Origin: Heterohyrax brucei
Taxonomy: Eukaryota; Chordata; Mammalia; Hyracoidea; Procaviidae
Assembly (NCBI GenBank): GCA_028571685.1
Contig: CM053142.1
Location: 124,364,796 to 124,428,795 of the forward strand
Direction: 5' to 3'
Length of the DNA: 64,000 nucleotides
Positions 9,771-22,532 of this stretch are shown one piece after another. Position 1 is the stretch's first letter. Every line of letters begins with the position of its first letter. The notes beneath the pieces were generated by a model. It saw only the letters and a list, made by a program, of their open reading frames with translations. It did not search any database and was not told the DNA's origin. The translations under genes and the position numbers were made by a program.

Positions 9771-12093
9771 GAAATGTTTTATTTAAATGTTTTGCTTTCT
9801 TTTATGACCTGTAGTCTTTCAGAAGTCCCAGCAGATGGCCTTCACCGCCCCCTCCTACTTGGTATGCTTGGTCTCCGTTGCTTGTGCAGTGTGAATAGCA
9901 TGTTCTTTCTCCTTTAGCTTTCAGATAGAAATAAGAATTCTTCTGTACTAGGGAAAGGAACCACAGGGCCTCTAAAATCTCAGAGGAGTGAGAAGGAAGG
10001 GAAAATACATTTTATTTCTGGAGCCAAAGAGGTGAGAGCTTATGTAAAAGAAGAATAGTAAAGATCTTTGTTCATACTTTTTATTTTACAATAAAATGAA
10101 AACTTTATTGGACTTCGAGTAACTTAACTTGAGGAGTTTTGAAACAGCTTCTCTTGAAAATGTAATTAAATTGACACTCCCAAATCTTTCATGTGCCACT
10201 CGCTTAATGAGATGATAAAGGGAAAGAAAAGGTGAGTGTATTTATATCCTTACTAATTTTAGTTACATACTCAGTTTAACAGCTAAACTGTATTGTTTCA
10301 CTCTCAGATTTTTCTGAGATGTATTTATTGTAGTAATTTTTATAAGCATTCTAGGTTTCAAAGGCCATTGAATATGTTTCATGTATTTAATTCATATTTA
10401 CTATATATTAAGCAAAATAATTTCAAAACAGATAACAAAATTTTCATTTAAAACTAGGTTAAGTATGTTCAAATTTTTATAAACTATATAGATTAAGTTT
10501 TAAGATACCAGAACTGGGAAGATAAAATGTAAATGGTGAATTTTTAAATATTTTCAAGATTTATTTGCGCTAATGATGGAGTCAAGAATTTTCAAATGGG
10601 TAATATAAAACAGACAGTACAAAAATTGTTTTTGGCACATATATGCATTGAGGAACATACTCACCCCACATCATACCATATTCTCATTATTCCTCAGCTC
10701 TGCCTTCGGGAGCCTGGAATGTGTCAGGGTAATGAAAAAAAAAAAGAGAGAGAGAGAGAGATCCCACATTTTTAAAAGAATCAAAAAGCAGATAATCAAA
10801 GAAAATTCAGAGTTGACATAATATTTTGGACTTGAATCTCAATTAAAGGATAGGATGAAAATCAGTCAAATGGGTTTTGGTGTCATTTTTTTTTCTAGAA
10901 ATGTCTAGCAAATGTGATTCTGCAAAACAGCTAAAAATATAAGTATCTCTTTGGAAAATGTTCTTTTAAATTAGAATATTGTAAAAATAAGACCACATTT
11001 TTAATATGCATGAACTTAAATATTTTAAATGTTAAAATTGTTTTGATAATTGTTCTGCTGTAGAAAATTATGGTTGAAGTTGGTGCTCATTTTGCTAAAA
11101 AAAAAATTCCCTCATATTTGTGGCTTGTTCTGGATAGTTTGGTGAGACAAAAAGTTTCATTTGCTATGTCCTTCAAAGTCCATTACTAATTGGAGTTAAA
11201 TTTACATCCATAAAACAATAAATATGGAGACATCCAACAGTCTTTTCCCATAATGTGTATTCTTACATTTTCTCAGTAATGACAAATTGTTAACATTTAT
11301 CAAACTGTTACTGTCACTTTGCTTTTTAATTCTTAGTTAAGATCTCAGGATTCTTAAACTTTGTAACATCTTAAACACACGTCTCATTAAAATATGTTTT
11401 TTTCTGGTATTTGCTTTTCTTGAAATTCCCTAGAGGAACATTTGGATTAATGGGCATTACATTTCCTTAGTCATTGATTTTTATCAATGCATTGACTAAT
11501 GCATTGATTTTTAGGTATTTTAAGTGTTCTGCTTATGTCTAGCCTTATGTGTGCTCTTACTCATCTGGCCCACTGCCATCTGACCTTGAGTTATCCCTGT
11601 AAGTAATGAAAATATTTCACTTTCTTTACCCTGAACCATCTTTCCATTACAGTGAGGTTGTAAAAATTCATTCCATCTTGCATGTTTAACTCATTTCCCA
11701 TAGGAATGCTAGAACTTGCAAAGCCTAAATAGAAATGCCAGTGATTAAAAAAACTTTTTTCTAATCACATTATAATAAATAATCAGTGTCCTGAAAGTTG
11801 CTTAAACAAGTTATAAACAAATGCTGATTATTTTAGAACTGCTCTCATTTAAGAAAACCAAAAAATAAATTGTGAAGATGGGGAATTACTTGTAGTAATT
11901 TTGAGTGATTCTGGTAATGGGAACTCAGAATCACTTTCAACATTGTGCTATGTATTTATTATATGGACTGTATATTCTAATACTTTTCATTAAGTATAGA
12001 TATTTGGGTGATATGGCAGGAAACAAAGAATATTTGGAACCATTTTCAATACCACTCCAGAAAAGTCTGAGTTTCAGTTTTCTCGTCTGAACC
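9771..12093. other. Intergenic, nothing recognised except a microsatellite
   Basis: About 2.3 kb of AT-rich sequence without a gene signature. A simple A-run followed by (GA)9 lies at 10735-10761. Frames found here are short and lack start or codon support. Confidence 0.6.
10735..10761 (+). repeat. (A)n(GA)n microsatellite
   Basis: Eleven A residues followed by nine GA units. Confidence 0.95.
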
Positions 12094-12613
12094 GTTGAGT
12101 TACTTATCTAGTGGTGCTATAACAGAAAATGCCATTAGTAGATGGTTTGAACAAGGAAATGTGTTGTCTCACAGCTGAGGAGGCTAGAATTCCAAATTCA
12201 GGACACCAGCTCGAGGGGAAGGCTTTCTCTCTCTGTTAGACCTAGGGCAAGGTCCTTGTCACCAATCTTTCTCTATTTAGGAGCCTCTCAGCACATGATT
12301 TTCAGGTCCCAAGGATGAGCTCTGCTCCAGTCTCTACCTCCAGGGTGATAGGAGGCCCCTCTGTCTCCCTGCTGGATTCTGTTTTATAATCTGAAAAGAG
12401 AATAACTCAAAATACAGCCTAATCCTATAGATGGAGTCCTGCATCATTAATGTAACCACCTTTAGTCCTGCCTCATTAACATCATAGAAGTAAGATTTAC
12501 AACACACAGGAAAATCACATCAAATGACAAAAGGTGGACAGTTACAACACTGGGAATCCTGTCCAAGACACATTGACAAACATTTTGGAGAGACACAGCT
12601 CAGTCCATAACAA
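12094..12613 (-). mobile_element. MaLR/MLT1-like solo LTR, diverged
   Basis: Antisense LTR of the same family as those at 21997 and 42034 but older. It runs from GTTACTTATCTAGTGGTGC at the left through CAGCTCGAGGGGAAGGC to TTTTGGAGAGACACAGCTC and CATAACA at the right. No clean TSD is visible. Confidence 0.65.
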
Positions 12614-13354
12614 CCAAAAAATGAGAGTAACAGTTCCTATGAGGATTAAATGAATTACTTCAATGGATTTGGAGATGTAAACTACCAACTTTTACAAAAT
12701 AAGGTAGTATTTTCTGTTACAGACAATGGAGTATTTTATCATCATTCATAGTAATTACAATGAAGGTTCAAGTTCCATTTTTAAAACTGCCTTTGAAGCA
12801 CATGTTTATATTTTTAGCAAAAAGTAATAACAACCAATAGGATAAATTAAGATTTGTGAGTTTTTTGTTTTAGCTGCTATAAAAGACTTGGAGCAAAAAT
12901 CTTAGTATGATAATAAGCTCACAAATTCAAAGCTCATCAGGAACATTAGAATCTAGTTGTATATTAACAAATACTTTTAAACCTATTTATGAGCATGCCT
13001 TCTCAGTTTGTATATTTATACCTTCATCAGACATGGATTATGTTATCTTTTTCTCAAAATTTTTTAGTCACTATCTAAAATCATTTGAATTAAACATAAT
13101 AACCCAAATGCCAGAGGTTATAACTTAGATTGTGTTGGGATACATTTAATAATAATATCATTCACATTCAAGCTTCAATACATTTTCTTCAGCAAGAGAA
13201 AAAACACTGCAGTAGCTTTGGCCTACCTGGATTGCCTGTTACCTGGCACATGGAGAAAAAGAAGAGTGTTTGCTCTCATCCACCCTCTCACCTTCCCTCA
13301 AACTTGCCATACAGTTTGACAGCTCTGAGCTTTTCCACATACTGTTCTGTATTC
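12614..13354. other. Intergenic, nothing recognised
   Basis: AT-rich sequence with two short frames (12907-13128 and 13130-13381). The second runs into a SINE and neither resembles a protein. Confidence 0.6.
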
Positions 13355-13525
13355 AGGAAACTCTGGTGGCGTAGTGGTTAAATGCTACAGCTGCTAACCA
13401 GAAAGGCAGCAGGTCAAATCCACTAGGCGCTCCTTGGAAACTGGGCAGTTCTGCTCTGTCCTGTAGGGTTGCTATGAGTCAGAAGTGACTTGACAGCATT
13501 GGGTTTGGTTTATTTGGTTTTATTC
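13355..13525 (+). repeat. AfroSINE
   Basis: Complete sense copy: CTCTGGTGGCGTAGTGGTTA to GCATTGGGTTTGGTTTATT. Confidence 0.9.
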
Positions 13526-14649
13526 TGTATTCATGGCCTGCCTTATGTCCTACCTGCCACATTCCTATACTGCTTTAAGAGCTAGCCCGAAATACATGTG
13601 CTCAGTCTTAATGACCTGTTAATCGCTAATTTGAGCTATAAGTTACATGTCCCTCTCTCACTGGCCTGAATCACCTAATTTTGTTCTTATCTATATGCTA
13701 AGGTATGGGGCAGAGTATGTGTTCAGTGAATGTAATAATTATTAAATGAAGAAATTTGTTTCAGTGTCTGAAACATCACTGTTTATTGTGATTTAGCTTT
13801 ATCCCTAACATATTATTGAGTACATATTTTAAAAGTTTTAAAAGTAAGTTTGCCTTTGAATGTACGTTAAAAGTAGATGCTAATTTAAGATACAATTAAC
13901 AGTCTAAAATTGTCATTTATGAAATTTATACCAAAGTTAATGCAAGGAGTGTGCACATTTTATTTACATTTTCTGAAGACATGTTGATTATAAGAATTCT
14001 ATCTTCCCACCTAGAAGTAGTCTGTTTTCCACAGCAGAGACACTGCTTGCCTAGGACAATAGACTGCTATCACCCAACATCACATGTACAACATTCTGAG
14101 GCCCACTTCCAAAAAGAACATCCATTTTACTGGATAAAGTGTAAAGTTTTAAGGAAAACTACTACCAAGACTAAGTTGTATATTCTTTTTGCTTCTGAAT
14201 TGACTGACAGTATAGTTGCCAAGTGTGTCTTCCTATGCCCTCTGAGAAAGTAGAGTTACAAAATGTTATTGAGAGTCAACCTGATTTGTACTAATTGCTT
14301 CCGAACAACCTGTGAAGTTGTATTATATTTAAACAGACAGTGTCTGAAGGCCCTATCCCCATGTCAGTGCACATTTTGTACAGTATGAAGCAGATAGCAA
14401 TAATGAGGCCGGGTGAGTTGTTACTGCTCTCTCTAAACACAAATCCCTAAATCTCCACCAAGTACATTGAAATAGTAACAATATTAACCATTTGGTTGAC
14501 ATGCAAAAACAGGTGTGCAAATGGCTAATACAGTGAGTAAAACACACTATAGTTGTTTAGACTTAAATTCCTATAAAATGGCCTTTAGAATTGGAGAGAG
14601 TCTTGTCGATAGCCAAAGACAAGAACCCATTTCCCCATTAAAAAAATAA
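13526..14649. other. Intergenic, nothing recognised
   Basis: No repeat or gene recognised. The 100-codon frame at 13951-14253 has no visible domain and is taken as chance. Confidence 0.55.
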
Positions 14650-14803
14650 TAAAACCGACTGCCATCAAATCAATTCTGACTCATAGCAACCCTGTAAGTC
14701 AGTGTAAAACTGCTCCATAGAGTTTCCAAGGAGTGCCTGGCAGCTTTGAACTGCTGACCTTTTGGTTAGCAGATGTAGCCCTTAACCACTACACCACCAT
14801 TTC
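14650..14803 (-). repeat. AfroSINE
   Basis: Antisense copy: AAAACCGACTGCCATCAAAT to CTTAACCACTACACCACCA. Confidence 0.9.
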
Positions 14804-15033
14804 CACATAGACGAGGTTAATTTTGAAAACAAAAGGAGGCAAATGTTGGTAAAGAAATAGTCAAGTTTGGTTGAAAAGGATTTTTCCTAACTTTCTTTTG
14901 TGAATGGGTTAAGTTATAATGAAAACATTTTCATGGATGAATCTCCAGAAATTTACCATAGACAAGTTAGTAGAATTGCATTGTTCTGGACCTTTCCATT
15001 TTAATAACTGTATGGAAGATGAACTGTTGAGTG

Positions 15034-15395
15034 ACACCAGTAGTTGTTAACTGCCCTCAGGTGAACACCACCAACTCATGCTAACCCCATGCAGAGGGAA
15101 ATTCCACATAGTCCTGTGTCAGCCCTTTGGTAGGTTGCAGATAGGAGTGAGTCTTCACTGACTGATTTTTCAAAAGTACATCCCTAGGCCTTTCTTCTTA
15201 GTTCATCTTAGTCTGGAAGGTTCATTGAAACCTTTCAGCACCATAGCAACACACAGACCTCCGCTGACTGACTGGCAGGTGGTGCTGCACATGAGGCGTT
15301 TGGACTGGGAATTGGAACTGTGTTCTCCAGCATCGAAGGTGAGAGAGAAGCCTGCCACTGAACCAATAGTAGTCATGTAGAAATTACAGTAGTCC
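15034..15395 (-). repeat. tRNA-Gly-derived SINE
   Basis: On the minus strand the right end reads TTGGTTCAGTGGCAGG, the A-box region of tRNA-Gly(GCC), and about 40 bases on AGTTCCAATTCCC, a decayed B box. A non-tRNA body with CATAGCAACACACAGACCTC (+ strand) follows. This family is distinct from AfroSINE and appears once here. Confidence 0.55.
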
Positions 15396-15689
15396 TGTAA
15401 TTGTAGGTGCATAATAAATGACTGTTAGATAATTGTATAGAAGTAAAAAATCAGAAAGCATTTTTAGGGGAAAAGAAGTCCCTTTGGGCTTTAAATCCAG
15501 AAATTCTTTTAGATTCTGCTATAAGAGCGATTGTTGGTTAATAATCCGACAGTCATCCCTTTCTAGCTGGCAAAACCAGGTATCTACTGCTCCCGAGATG
15601 ACTAGGGATAAAAATTGGGCATTTAATATCAGTTATTCAAAAGTGGTCTCATTCCCTTTGTTGCTGTGTGATTTAGGGTTGGGCTTATG

Positions 15690-15785
15690 ACCTGTTGGAC
15701 AGCCTGGGGAGCAGTTCTACTCTGTCCTATAGGGTCGCTGTGAGTGAGAATCAACAGCATTGGGTTTGGTTTTTTGGTTTCTGTG
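15690..15785 (+). repeat. AfroSINE 3' fragment
   Basis: Body box GAGCAGTTCTACTCTGTCC through ATTGGGTTTGGTTTTTTGG; the tRNA-like half is missing. Confidence 0.85.
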
Positions 15786-16665
15786 ACCCCAGTGAAAGTA
15801 ATGAATTCAAAAGAGACTTCTGATAGGATAGTTGTGGGGAAGTTTTCTTTGCTCTTTAGTAACTGGAAAGACATGGTCCTCCTTTAGCTGATCTGTCTAC
15901 ATGTAATTCCTGGAATTGCAGTTACACCTTGGGATCAGAATTGGAGGGGAGAGAAGTGTCATTTTAACCCTGTTTTTTGTTTGTTTGTTTGTTTGTTTGT
16001 TTTTTAATTCTTTGTGTTCTTTAATCAAAATTGTACTTCTCTGGGGTAGTGAAATGGTCCTCATTCTTCCTCCTTTCATCCCTAAAAGCGTCAAGCCTTG
16101 GTTCTTGATATTTGAACATCAAAAACAATTTTTAAAACGCTTATTAGAAATAACTATAAAACAACATAGCTCAACAGACACACCAGCCAGGGCCAAGGAT
16201 GAGAATATAGGAGGTGTCAGGAAATCCAGACAAGCAGTAATGGGGACTCAAGGTACAGAAGGGGAGTGTTGGCATATCTCAGGGTAGCAACCAGTGTCAC
16301 AAAACAATATGTGTATTGTTTAATGAGAAACTCATTTGCTCTATAAATCTTCATCTAAAAAATGAAAAAAAAAATTTTTAACTTTTCACTCCACCACCTG
16401 GCTCTTGCAATTGAAATCCAGAGCTTTGGGGACTCTTGTCTCGGATAAAAATGTCTAAAAGTCAACTTAAGAGTTCTAAAGCTTAAAATTTAACTTCTCA
16501 ATCTGTTTACAACTTGAAAATAACACATTTTACATTATGGGTGTTACTTCTTGAATGCAAGGGAAGAACCTGGTGGAGGAGGATAATGTTGATTTGTTGA
16601 TAGCTGCTTTCCTTTTGTACTTGAAAAAAATTCAAACTTTTTTCAGATTTTCACCTTTTAAAACT
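15786..16665. other. Intergenic with a (GTTT)n tract
   Basis: A (GTTT)6-7 microsatellite lies at 15971-16008 and creates low-complexity frames on both strands (for example 15916-16287). Otherwise nothing was recognised. Confidence 0.7.
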
Positions 16666-16667
16666 GG

Positions 16668-17440
16668 GTTGGGTGGTATTGCAAGGATAGAGTAGCAGGG
16701 TCGGGGGTCTGGGAACCATGCTCTTCGGGGACATCAACGCCAATTGGCCTAACTAGCCTATTGCTAAGAGAGTCTTCTATGCCCCATATTGGTGAGAGGC
16801 ATCTGGGATCTTAAAAGCTAGCAAACTACCATCTGAGGTTCACCAAATGGTCCCAACTCAGCCAGCACAAATTATTGCTGAGAACAACAAAGACACGAGG
16901 TAAAAAGAGCTCAGAAGACAGAAGGACCTATGTGAACGGGGACTGTATCAACATGTGACCAGACGAACCAGATGGTGCCCAGCCACCAGCAAAGACAGTT
17001 ATGAAGGGGCACACACAAGTTCCTGTGGCAACGTGAGTAAAAGAGAGGTGAAGTTCAAGAACTCTACCAAAAGACAGCAATTGATGGTCCCACAGCCTGG
17101 AGGATCCCTTGGGAGCATGGCCTATAGACATGCTGCTGCCCCTGACCATAAAACTCTGCTGAGGTCAACTGTTAAGACAAAAGTGGACTGGACTCAAGGA
17201 CATAGTGTGACCATATGGTGTATGTACTTTATGGTGCTGTGCATTTATAGAATGTTGTCCTACTGGTCTCTTTCTAGATGAGAGAAGAGGGTAGAGAGGT
17301 GGGCCAGGAGCTTGTTAAGAGACTTCTACAAGTATAGAATGAAATGGAGGAGTGTGCTGTCACGGGGCAAGGAGAGCAGAAGGAGCTGCAGATAGGTGGG
17401 CATGCAAAATAAATTTGCATTATATACTTAACAATTTTTT
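16668..17440 (+). mobile_element. L1 3' UTR, 5'-truncated insertion
   Basis: About 770 bp of the lineage-typical L1 3' UTR: G-rich start (GGGTCGGGGGTCTGGG), GGGACATCAACGCCAATTGG, CAGATGGTGCCCAGCCACC, GGAGTGTGCTGTCACGGGG, GGTGGGCATGCAAAATAAAT and an A/T-rich tail. The ORF2 part is absent. Frames in it are not genes. Confidence 0.85.
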
Positions 17441-17462
17441 TAAAAAGACACTTAAAAAACTA

Positions 17463-17843
17463 GATTTCAGTCAGCTAATGCTACTCTAACAGAAATAGCA
17501 CAAAGTGGATGGCTTTAAGAGAAATGTTTAGTCTTACAAGTCCAAATGCAGGATGTCCACTCCAGAGGGAGGCTTTCCCCCTTGTGGGCTCTTGATAGTG
17601 TGAGGTTCTGTAATCTCTCTGCCCAGTTTTTCCCTTTATAGCTCAAGAGACCATCTCAAGGCACAAAAAAAACTTACACATTGAATCCTGCTCTACCAAC
17701 ACAACTGCTGCCCATCACCCTCATTAACATCATAAAGGCAGGAATTCCAACATGGAGGAACATCACACAACACCAGGAATTATGGCACAGTCAAATTATT
17801 AACAGAATTTTTTTAGGGAAAACATTCAATCCCTGACAGTCAT
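17463..17843 (-). mobile_element. MaLR/MLT1-like LTR, partial
   Basis: Antisense: CAGTCAGCTAATGCTACTC, CACTCCAGAGGGAGGCTTTC, to CATTCAATCCCTGACAG. It is shorter and more diverged than the copies at 21997 and 42034, with an internal deletion. Confidence 0.7.
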
Positions 17844-19060
17844 TAAAAGAGTAATAGTTTAACTCCCTTAAGCATCACTCCAAAGCTTTATTTTAGTAAT
17901 ACAATTAATAATACAAATGAACTCTTATTGCATGAGCAACCACTTCATTTAGAATGAATAATGGTCCTTTCTGTTACAAACAAAGTGACTCCACAGTCGT
18001 GTGTATCTTTATCTATGAGGAGCCTGATTCCCACCTCATTGTTAATAACATCAGCCACTGCTCCTCTAACTCTTAGGCCATCCAGAACCCACACTTGATC
18101 TCAGTTCTCCATCTCTGCTGCGCTACAGGGACATAGGTATTCCACAGCATGTGGCTTATGAGGGAGTAAGACAGTTTCGACTACTACTGCTTGGTAAATT
18201 TAAGAAATAGGAAAGAAACTTTAAGTTGAGAATGAAGCAGTGAGGAAGGGGTAAAAGGTCAACACAGGTTGTGCAGCTTCCAGTGGTGATCCGGGCTTGT
18301 CCAGACTGACGGTGCCAGACAGCACAGGCGGCCCCGCTGGTGCAGATGGCACTGTGGCCAGCTGCTGCCTAAAAGACTGAAATTTGAGTCTGCCAAGAGC
18401 TGCCTCAGAAAAAAGACCAGCTATCTGCTTCCAAAAAGCCATTGAAAACCCTGTGGAGCCCAGTGCTACGTGGACACACACAGGGCGAGTTGGGATTGAC
18501 TTAAGGGCCACTGATACTAGATGTAATCTAAAAAACTGTCCGAAAGCACTGAGCCATGATTCTATCAAGAATCCATGCTGTCCACAGGGGATAGAGCTTA
18601 AGTGGAAGGTGCCAAGTTAACTGCGTTGAGGTGTCTTGGAGTCAGAGTTTGGGGACCCAGTGTGACAAATTATTGAGGGAGCAAATCCCAAAAATGATGA
18701 AGCCATGATGCATAGCTATGAAATCTACCCAGCAACCTTCCTCAGATCCTTGGTTGACTTCTAAGCTGTTAGAGCGAGACCCCAAGGAGCCCAAGGGAAA
18801 ACAACAACTAGAAAACTTAGAAGAGGTTTCAGTGGCTGCACATGACAAAGGACACGTAGGGTTTGGAAAGCAAATTGAAGACATTTTCAGATAAAATATT
18901 CGTATGTTCACTAGCAACCCATGCTGTGAGAATACTGACAATAATATTTTTAAAATTTTCAGATGAAAATTCAGAGCTATAAGAAGAAAAAAAACCTCTG
19001 AAAATGATGTGAACATGTGGGTAAGTAAAACAATTTCTCTCTTTTAAAATCAATTGGTTA
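17844..19060. other. Intergenic, mostly unrecognised
   Basis: No gene or clear element. A decayed AfroSINE-like phrase (GAAAACCCTGTGGAGCCCAG, TTGGGATTGACTTAAGGGCC) lies at about 18335-18510. Overlapping minus-strand frames at 18221-19101 show no family resemblance. Confidence 0.5.
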
Positions 19061-20589
19061 TTCACAAAAAGACAAATATAACCCAACTGAAAAACGGGCA
19101 AAGGATATGAATAGGTACTTCACCAAAGAAGACATTCAGGCAGCTAACAGACACATGAGGAAATGCTCATATCACAATCATTAGTCATTACAGAAACACA
19201 AATCAAAACAGCAGTGAGATAGCATATCACCCAAGCAAGGCTAGCATTACTCCAAAAAAAAACAAAATAATAAATGTTAGGTTGGAGAGAGACTGGAACA
19301 CTTACATACTGCTGGTGGAAATGTAAAATGGTACAACCACTTTGGAAATCAATTTGGCACTTCCTTAAAAAACTAGTAATAGAAATATTATACAATCCAG
19401 CACTCTTTCAACTACACCCTAAATAAGAACCTTCACACAAATAGATACATGCACACCTGCATTCATTGCAGCACTGCTCACAATAGCAAAAAGGTGGCAA
19501 CAACACACATGTCCAGATGAATGAATAAACAAATTATAGTATATTCACATAATAGAATACTACCCAATGATAACAACAGTGCATCTGTGAAACATAGCAT
19601 GGAGGAATCTGGAAGGCATTATGCTGAATGAAATCAGTCGCAGAAAGATAAATGTTGTATGGCACCATTGTCAGAAGAATTGAAGAAAAGCTTTAAACAC
19701 AGAAGAAAACATTATTTTATAGTCACAAGGGTGGAGAGAGGGAGGTGTATTCACTAACTAGATGGTAGATGAGTGCTATTTTAAACAAAGGGAATGACAA
19801 AACATGATTTAGAAGACAGAACAACTGGACTAAACCATGCTCTAAGAACTTTCCTGAATATAACCAAACAATTCAAGGCTCAGCGTAGCAGGGATTTCAG
19901 GGGACATCTGAGTCAACTGGCATAACAGTTTATTAAGAAAATGTTCTGCATCCCACTTTGGTAAGTGGTGTCCAGAGTCTTAAAAGCTTTCAAATGGCTA
20001 TCTAAGAAGCACCAATTGGTCCCAACCCACTTGGAGCAAAGAAGAAAGAACAACACCAAACAGACAAGGTGAAAAAAAAAGAACACCAGAAGACAGGAAG
20101 GGCCACATAAACCAGAGACTACATCAGCATGAGACTAGAATTAGATGATGCCTGGCTACCACTGATGACTACCTGGACAGAGAACACAACAAAAAGTCCC
20201 TGAAGGAGTGGGAGAAAAGTTGGATGCAGAATTCAAACTCTAGAAAAAGAGCAGACTTGATGTTCTAACAGACTAGAGGTCCCTGCAAGACATGGTCCAG
20301 GATGGAAATCATTCCCAAAGCTGATTCCTTGGACAAAGATGATACTGAACTGTAAGATGTAAAATGATATCAGTGAGGAGTGTGCTTCTTGGCTAAAATA
20401 GATACATGAGACTAACTGGGCAGCTCATATCCAGAGGTGAGATAAGAAGGCAGTTGGTTACATGATCTGGTTCAATAAACCTTGGAAATAGAGGGTGGAG
20501 AGGAGAAGGTATGCTGTCACATTGTAGGGAGGGCAACTAGGGTCACATAAGAATGTGTGTTTAAGTTTTTGTATGACAAACTCACTTCA
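19061..20589 (+). mobile_element. L1 3' end, older 3' UTR type
   Basis: Broken ORF2 C-terminus (19066-19440; frames contain [17 protein letters not shown]) followed by a different, older 3' UTR: CATAACAGTTTATTAAG, GGTGTCCAGAGTCTTAAAAG, GACTACATCAGCATGAGAC, ending TTTTTGTATGACAAACTC and a decayed tail. The same UTR type recurs at 40496, 58312 and 60639. Confidence 0.75.
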
Positions 20590-20797
20590 ATTGTAAACTT
20601 TTACAACATGATAGAAAAATCAATAAATCATTTGGCTCAAAGCAAAATGAATAACAGTACACTCAGGTTTATAATATGTAAGATTAAAATACATAATAAC
20701 AATGAGAAGAGTATAAATGGAATTACACTATTGCAAAATTCTTGCAGTGTATTTGAAACAGCTTAATGCAAAGGATCATGTATTAAGAATGTATATT
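20590..20797 (+). repeat. Ancient L1M fragment, left part
   Basis: Resembles the 5' region of old mammalian L1M elements (CAATAAATCATTTGGCTCA, CACTATTGCAAAATTCTTGC). The younger L1 at 20798-27867 splits it from its continuation at 27881. The last 13 bases are the left TSD. Confidence 0.55.
20785..20797 (+). repeat. Left TSD of L1 (AAGAATGTATATT)
   Basis: Perfect 13-base match to 27868-27880. Confidence 0.9.
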
Positions 20798-20810
20798 CCC
20801 AGGGCGAGGC

Positions 20811-20818
20811 CAAGATGG
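20811..20818 (+). promoter_or_regulatory. YY1-type site CAAGATGG at L1 5' end
   Basis: Lies 14 bases into the element, the position at which the YY1 site sets the start of transcription in human L1. The core is intact. Confidence 0.5.
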
Positions 20819-21991
20819 TGGACTAGACACTTGTCTGCTCGATTCCCTCAGAGAACTAAGGCCTGGAATGATAATTGGAGCAATGTGGACATCTGGGGAG
20901 CCCTAGGATCTGGCATAGGGCTGTCAGATTGGACCACCCACCAGTAATGGGGAAACTGCATCTCTCTAACATGAGGCAGTGGCACGCTGAGTCCTGCTTC
21001 TGCTAACTCACCATTTAGGAGAACTGCAGGTATTGATGCCTTCTTTGTTATTTGGGAGGCAGAGACTGCACATGAGCTAGCTAATACTCTAAACTGCAGA
21101 GCTTAAGTAGACAGCATATAGTGCAGCAAACAGACTGTGCTTGGTGGGATAGCCACATTTTGAGAGCCCAGCTACTGACTGAGGGAACCACTACCCCTTC
21201 ACCTGCTCTTTTCTGAGCTGCACCATAAATTTGTTGTTCCACAGCAGCAGGGACAGTTCAGGTGGGACACCATCTTGGTCAGTTTGGAGGCAGAGTCACC
21301 TGCCTGAGGTCTTAATGAGCTAATTCTCATGCTGAGATGCAGTGCCTGTATGAATAGTACTTCTCCAGCAGAAAGGCTGTGTTTAGAACAGTGGTGACGA
21401 GAACTACAGGTGGAGCCTAGCAGAGGATGGCAACAAGGCTGTAACCCCTCCTTACTTTCAACTGTATCAGAGCATCTGAGGACCACCTATGAGATGCTTT
21501 GGTTGTCACCTGGAAGGTGGGGCCTGCCACACCTATGGACCTGACTGATTTCAGCAGATTTTGGTAAAGTACCTTTTAAAATAAGACCACCTGGAGAACT
21601 CACTGCTGAGCAGCCTAGCAGCATCTCCTCCACCTTTCACTTATGCACATCATAGCACTGGCTGACAGCCCCCCAGTGCCTCCAGAATTAGAGAGCTATC
21701 TTTGCAAGCTAGAAGGCAGAGCCTGCCACTCCAGGGAGTCCACCTGAGGCCAGTCACTAGAGTACACAGAGATGACTGGTGACCAACTCCCATCTTAGAA
21801 CTATGCCTTAGCTCCTGTTGAGGTAACACCAGAGAAACCGAACAGCTAATAGATGGTATGAAGGCAAAACTCAAGAGCTAACCATTTAAAGAAGCAGTCC
21901 ACTGAGACTCTGGAACACTCCCATAATAAAGAAATCAAAAACCTTCCCAGATGAGGAGGCATTTACGAAAATATCAGAAGAATTATGTATA

Positions 21992-22513
21992 CAGCTTGTT
22001 TTAGTCAGCTAGGCTGCTCTAACAGAAATACTACAGAGTGGATGGCCTTAACAAAGAAAGATTTATTCTTCTACAGTCCGGTAGGTTGCAAGTCCATATT
22101 CAGGGTGTCCGCTCCAGGGAAAGACTTTCCCCTTGTCGGCTCTGGAGGAAAGTCCGGTATTGCATCAGTCTTTGTCCAGGGAGCGTCCTCACACAAGAAC
22201 CTCTGGTCTGAAGGGCGTGCTCTGCTCCCGGTGCTGCTTGCTTGATGGTAGCGAGGTTCTCAATTGTCCTTTGTTTCTTTTTCCTTTTTATCTGAAAGCA
22301 TTAAGGGTAGGACAAGCCACACTCCGGGGAAACTCCCCTTACAGCAGGACATGGAAGTAATCCCATGCAGAATTCGTAGCCCCACCCTAATCTTTTAACA
22401 CACAGTTAGCAAAGCCACACAATGGAGGACATTTCCAAGATACTGGGAACCATATCCTAGCCACGTGGCTGCACACATTTTTGAGGGGACACGATTCCAA
22501 CCATGACACAGCT
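21992..22513 (-). mobile_element. MaLR-like solo LTR with 5-bp TSD CAGCT, inside L1 X
   Basis: The LTR is 21997-22508 (512 bp), TG at the left and CA at the right, with CAGCT at 21992-21996 and 22509-22513. Its sense orientation is minus, shown by the complement of the MLT1-type start at the right (GGGGACACGATTCCAACCATG). It interrupts the L1 5' UTR, so it is younger than that L1. No internal retroviral region is present. Confidence 0.85.
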
Positions 22514-22532
22514 CTACTAGAGATTAAACAAA

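Noticed and set aside
13951..14253. 100-codon + frame
   Set aside because: No domain, no start context or splice evidence; low-complexity AT-rich surroundings.
15971..16008. Regular spacing suggesting a structured array
   Set aside because: It is a plain (GTTT)n microsatellite.
18221..19101. Overlapping minus-strand frames of 90-124 codons
   Set aside because: Mutually overlapping frames without resemblance to any family; probably chance.
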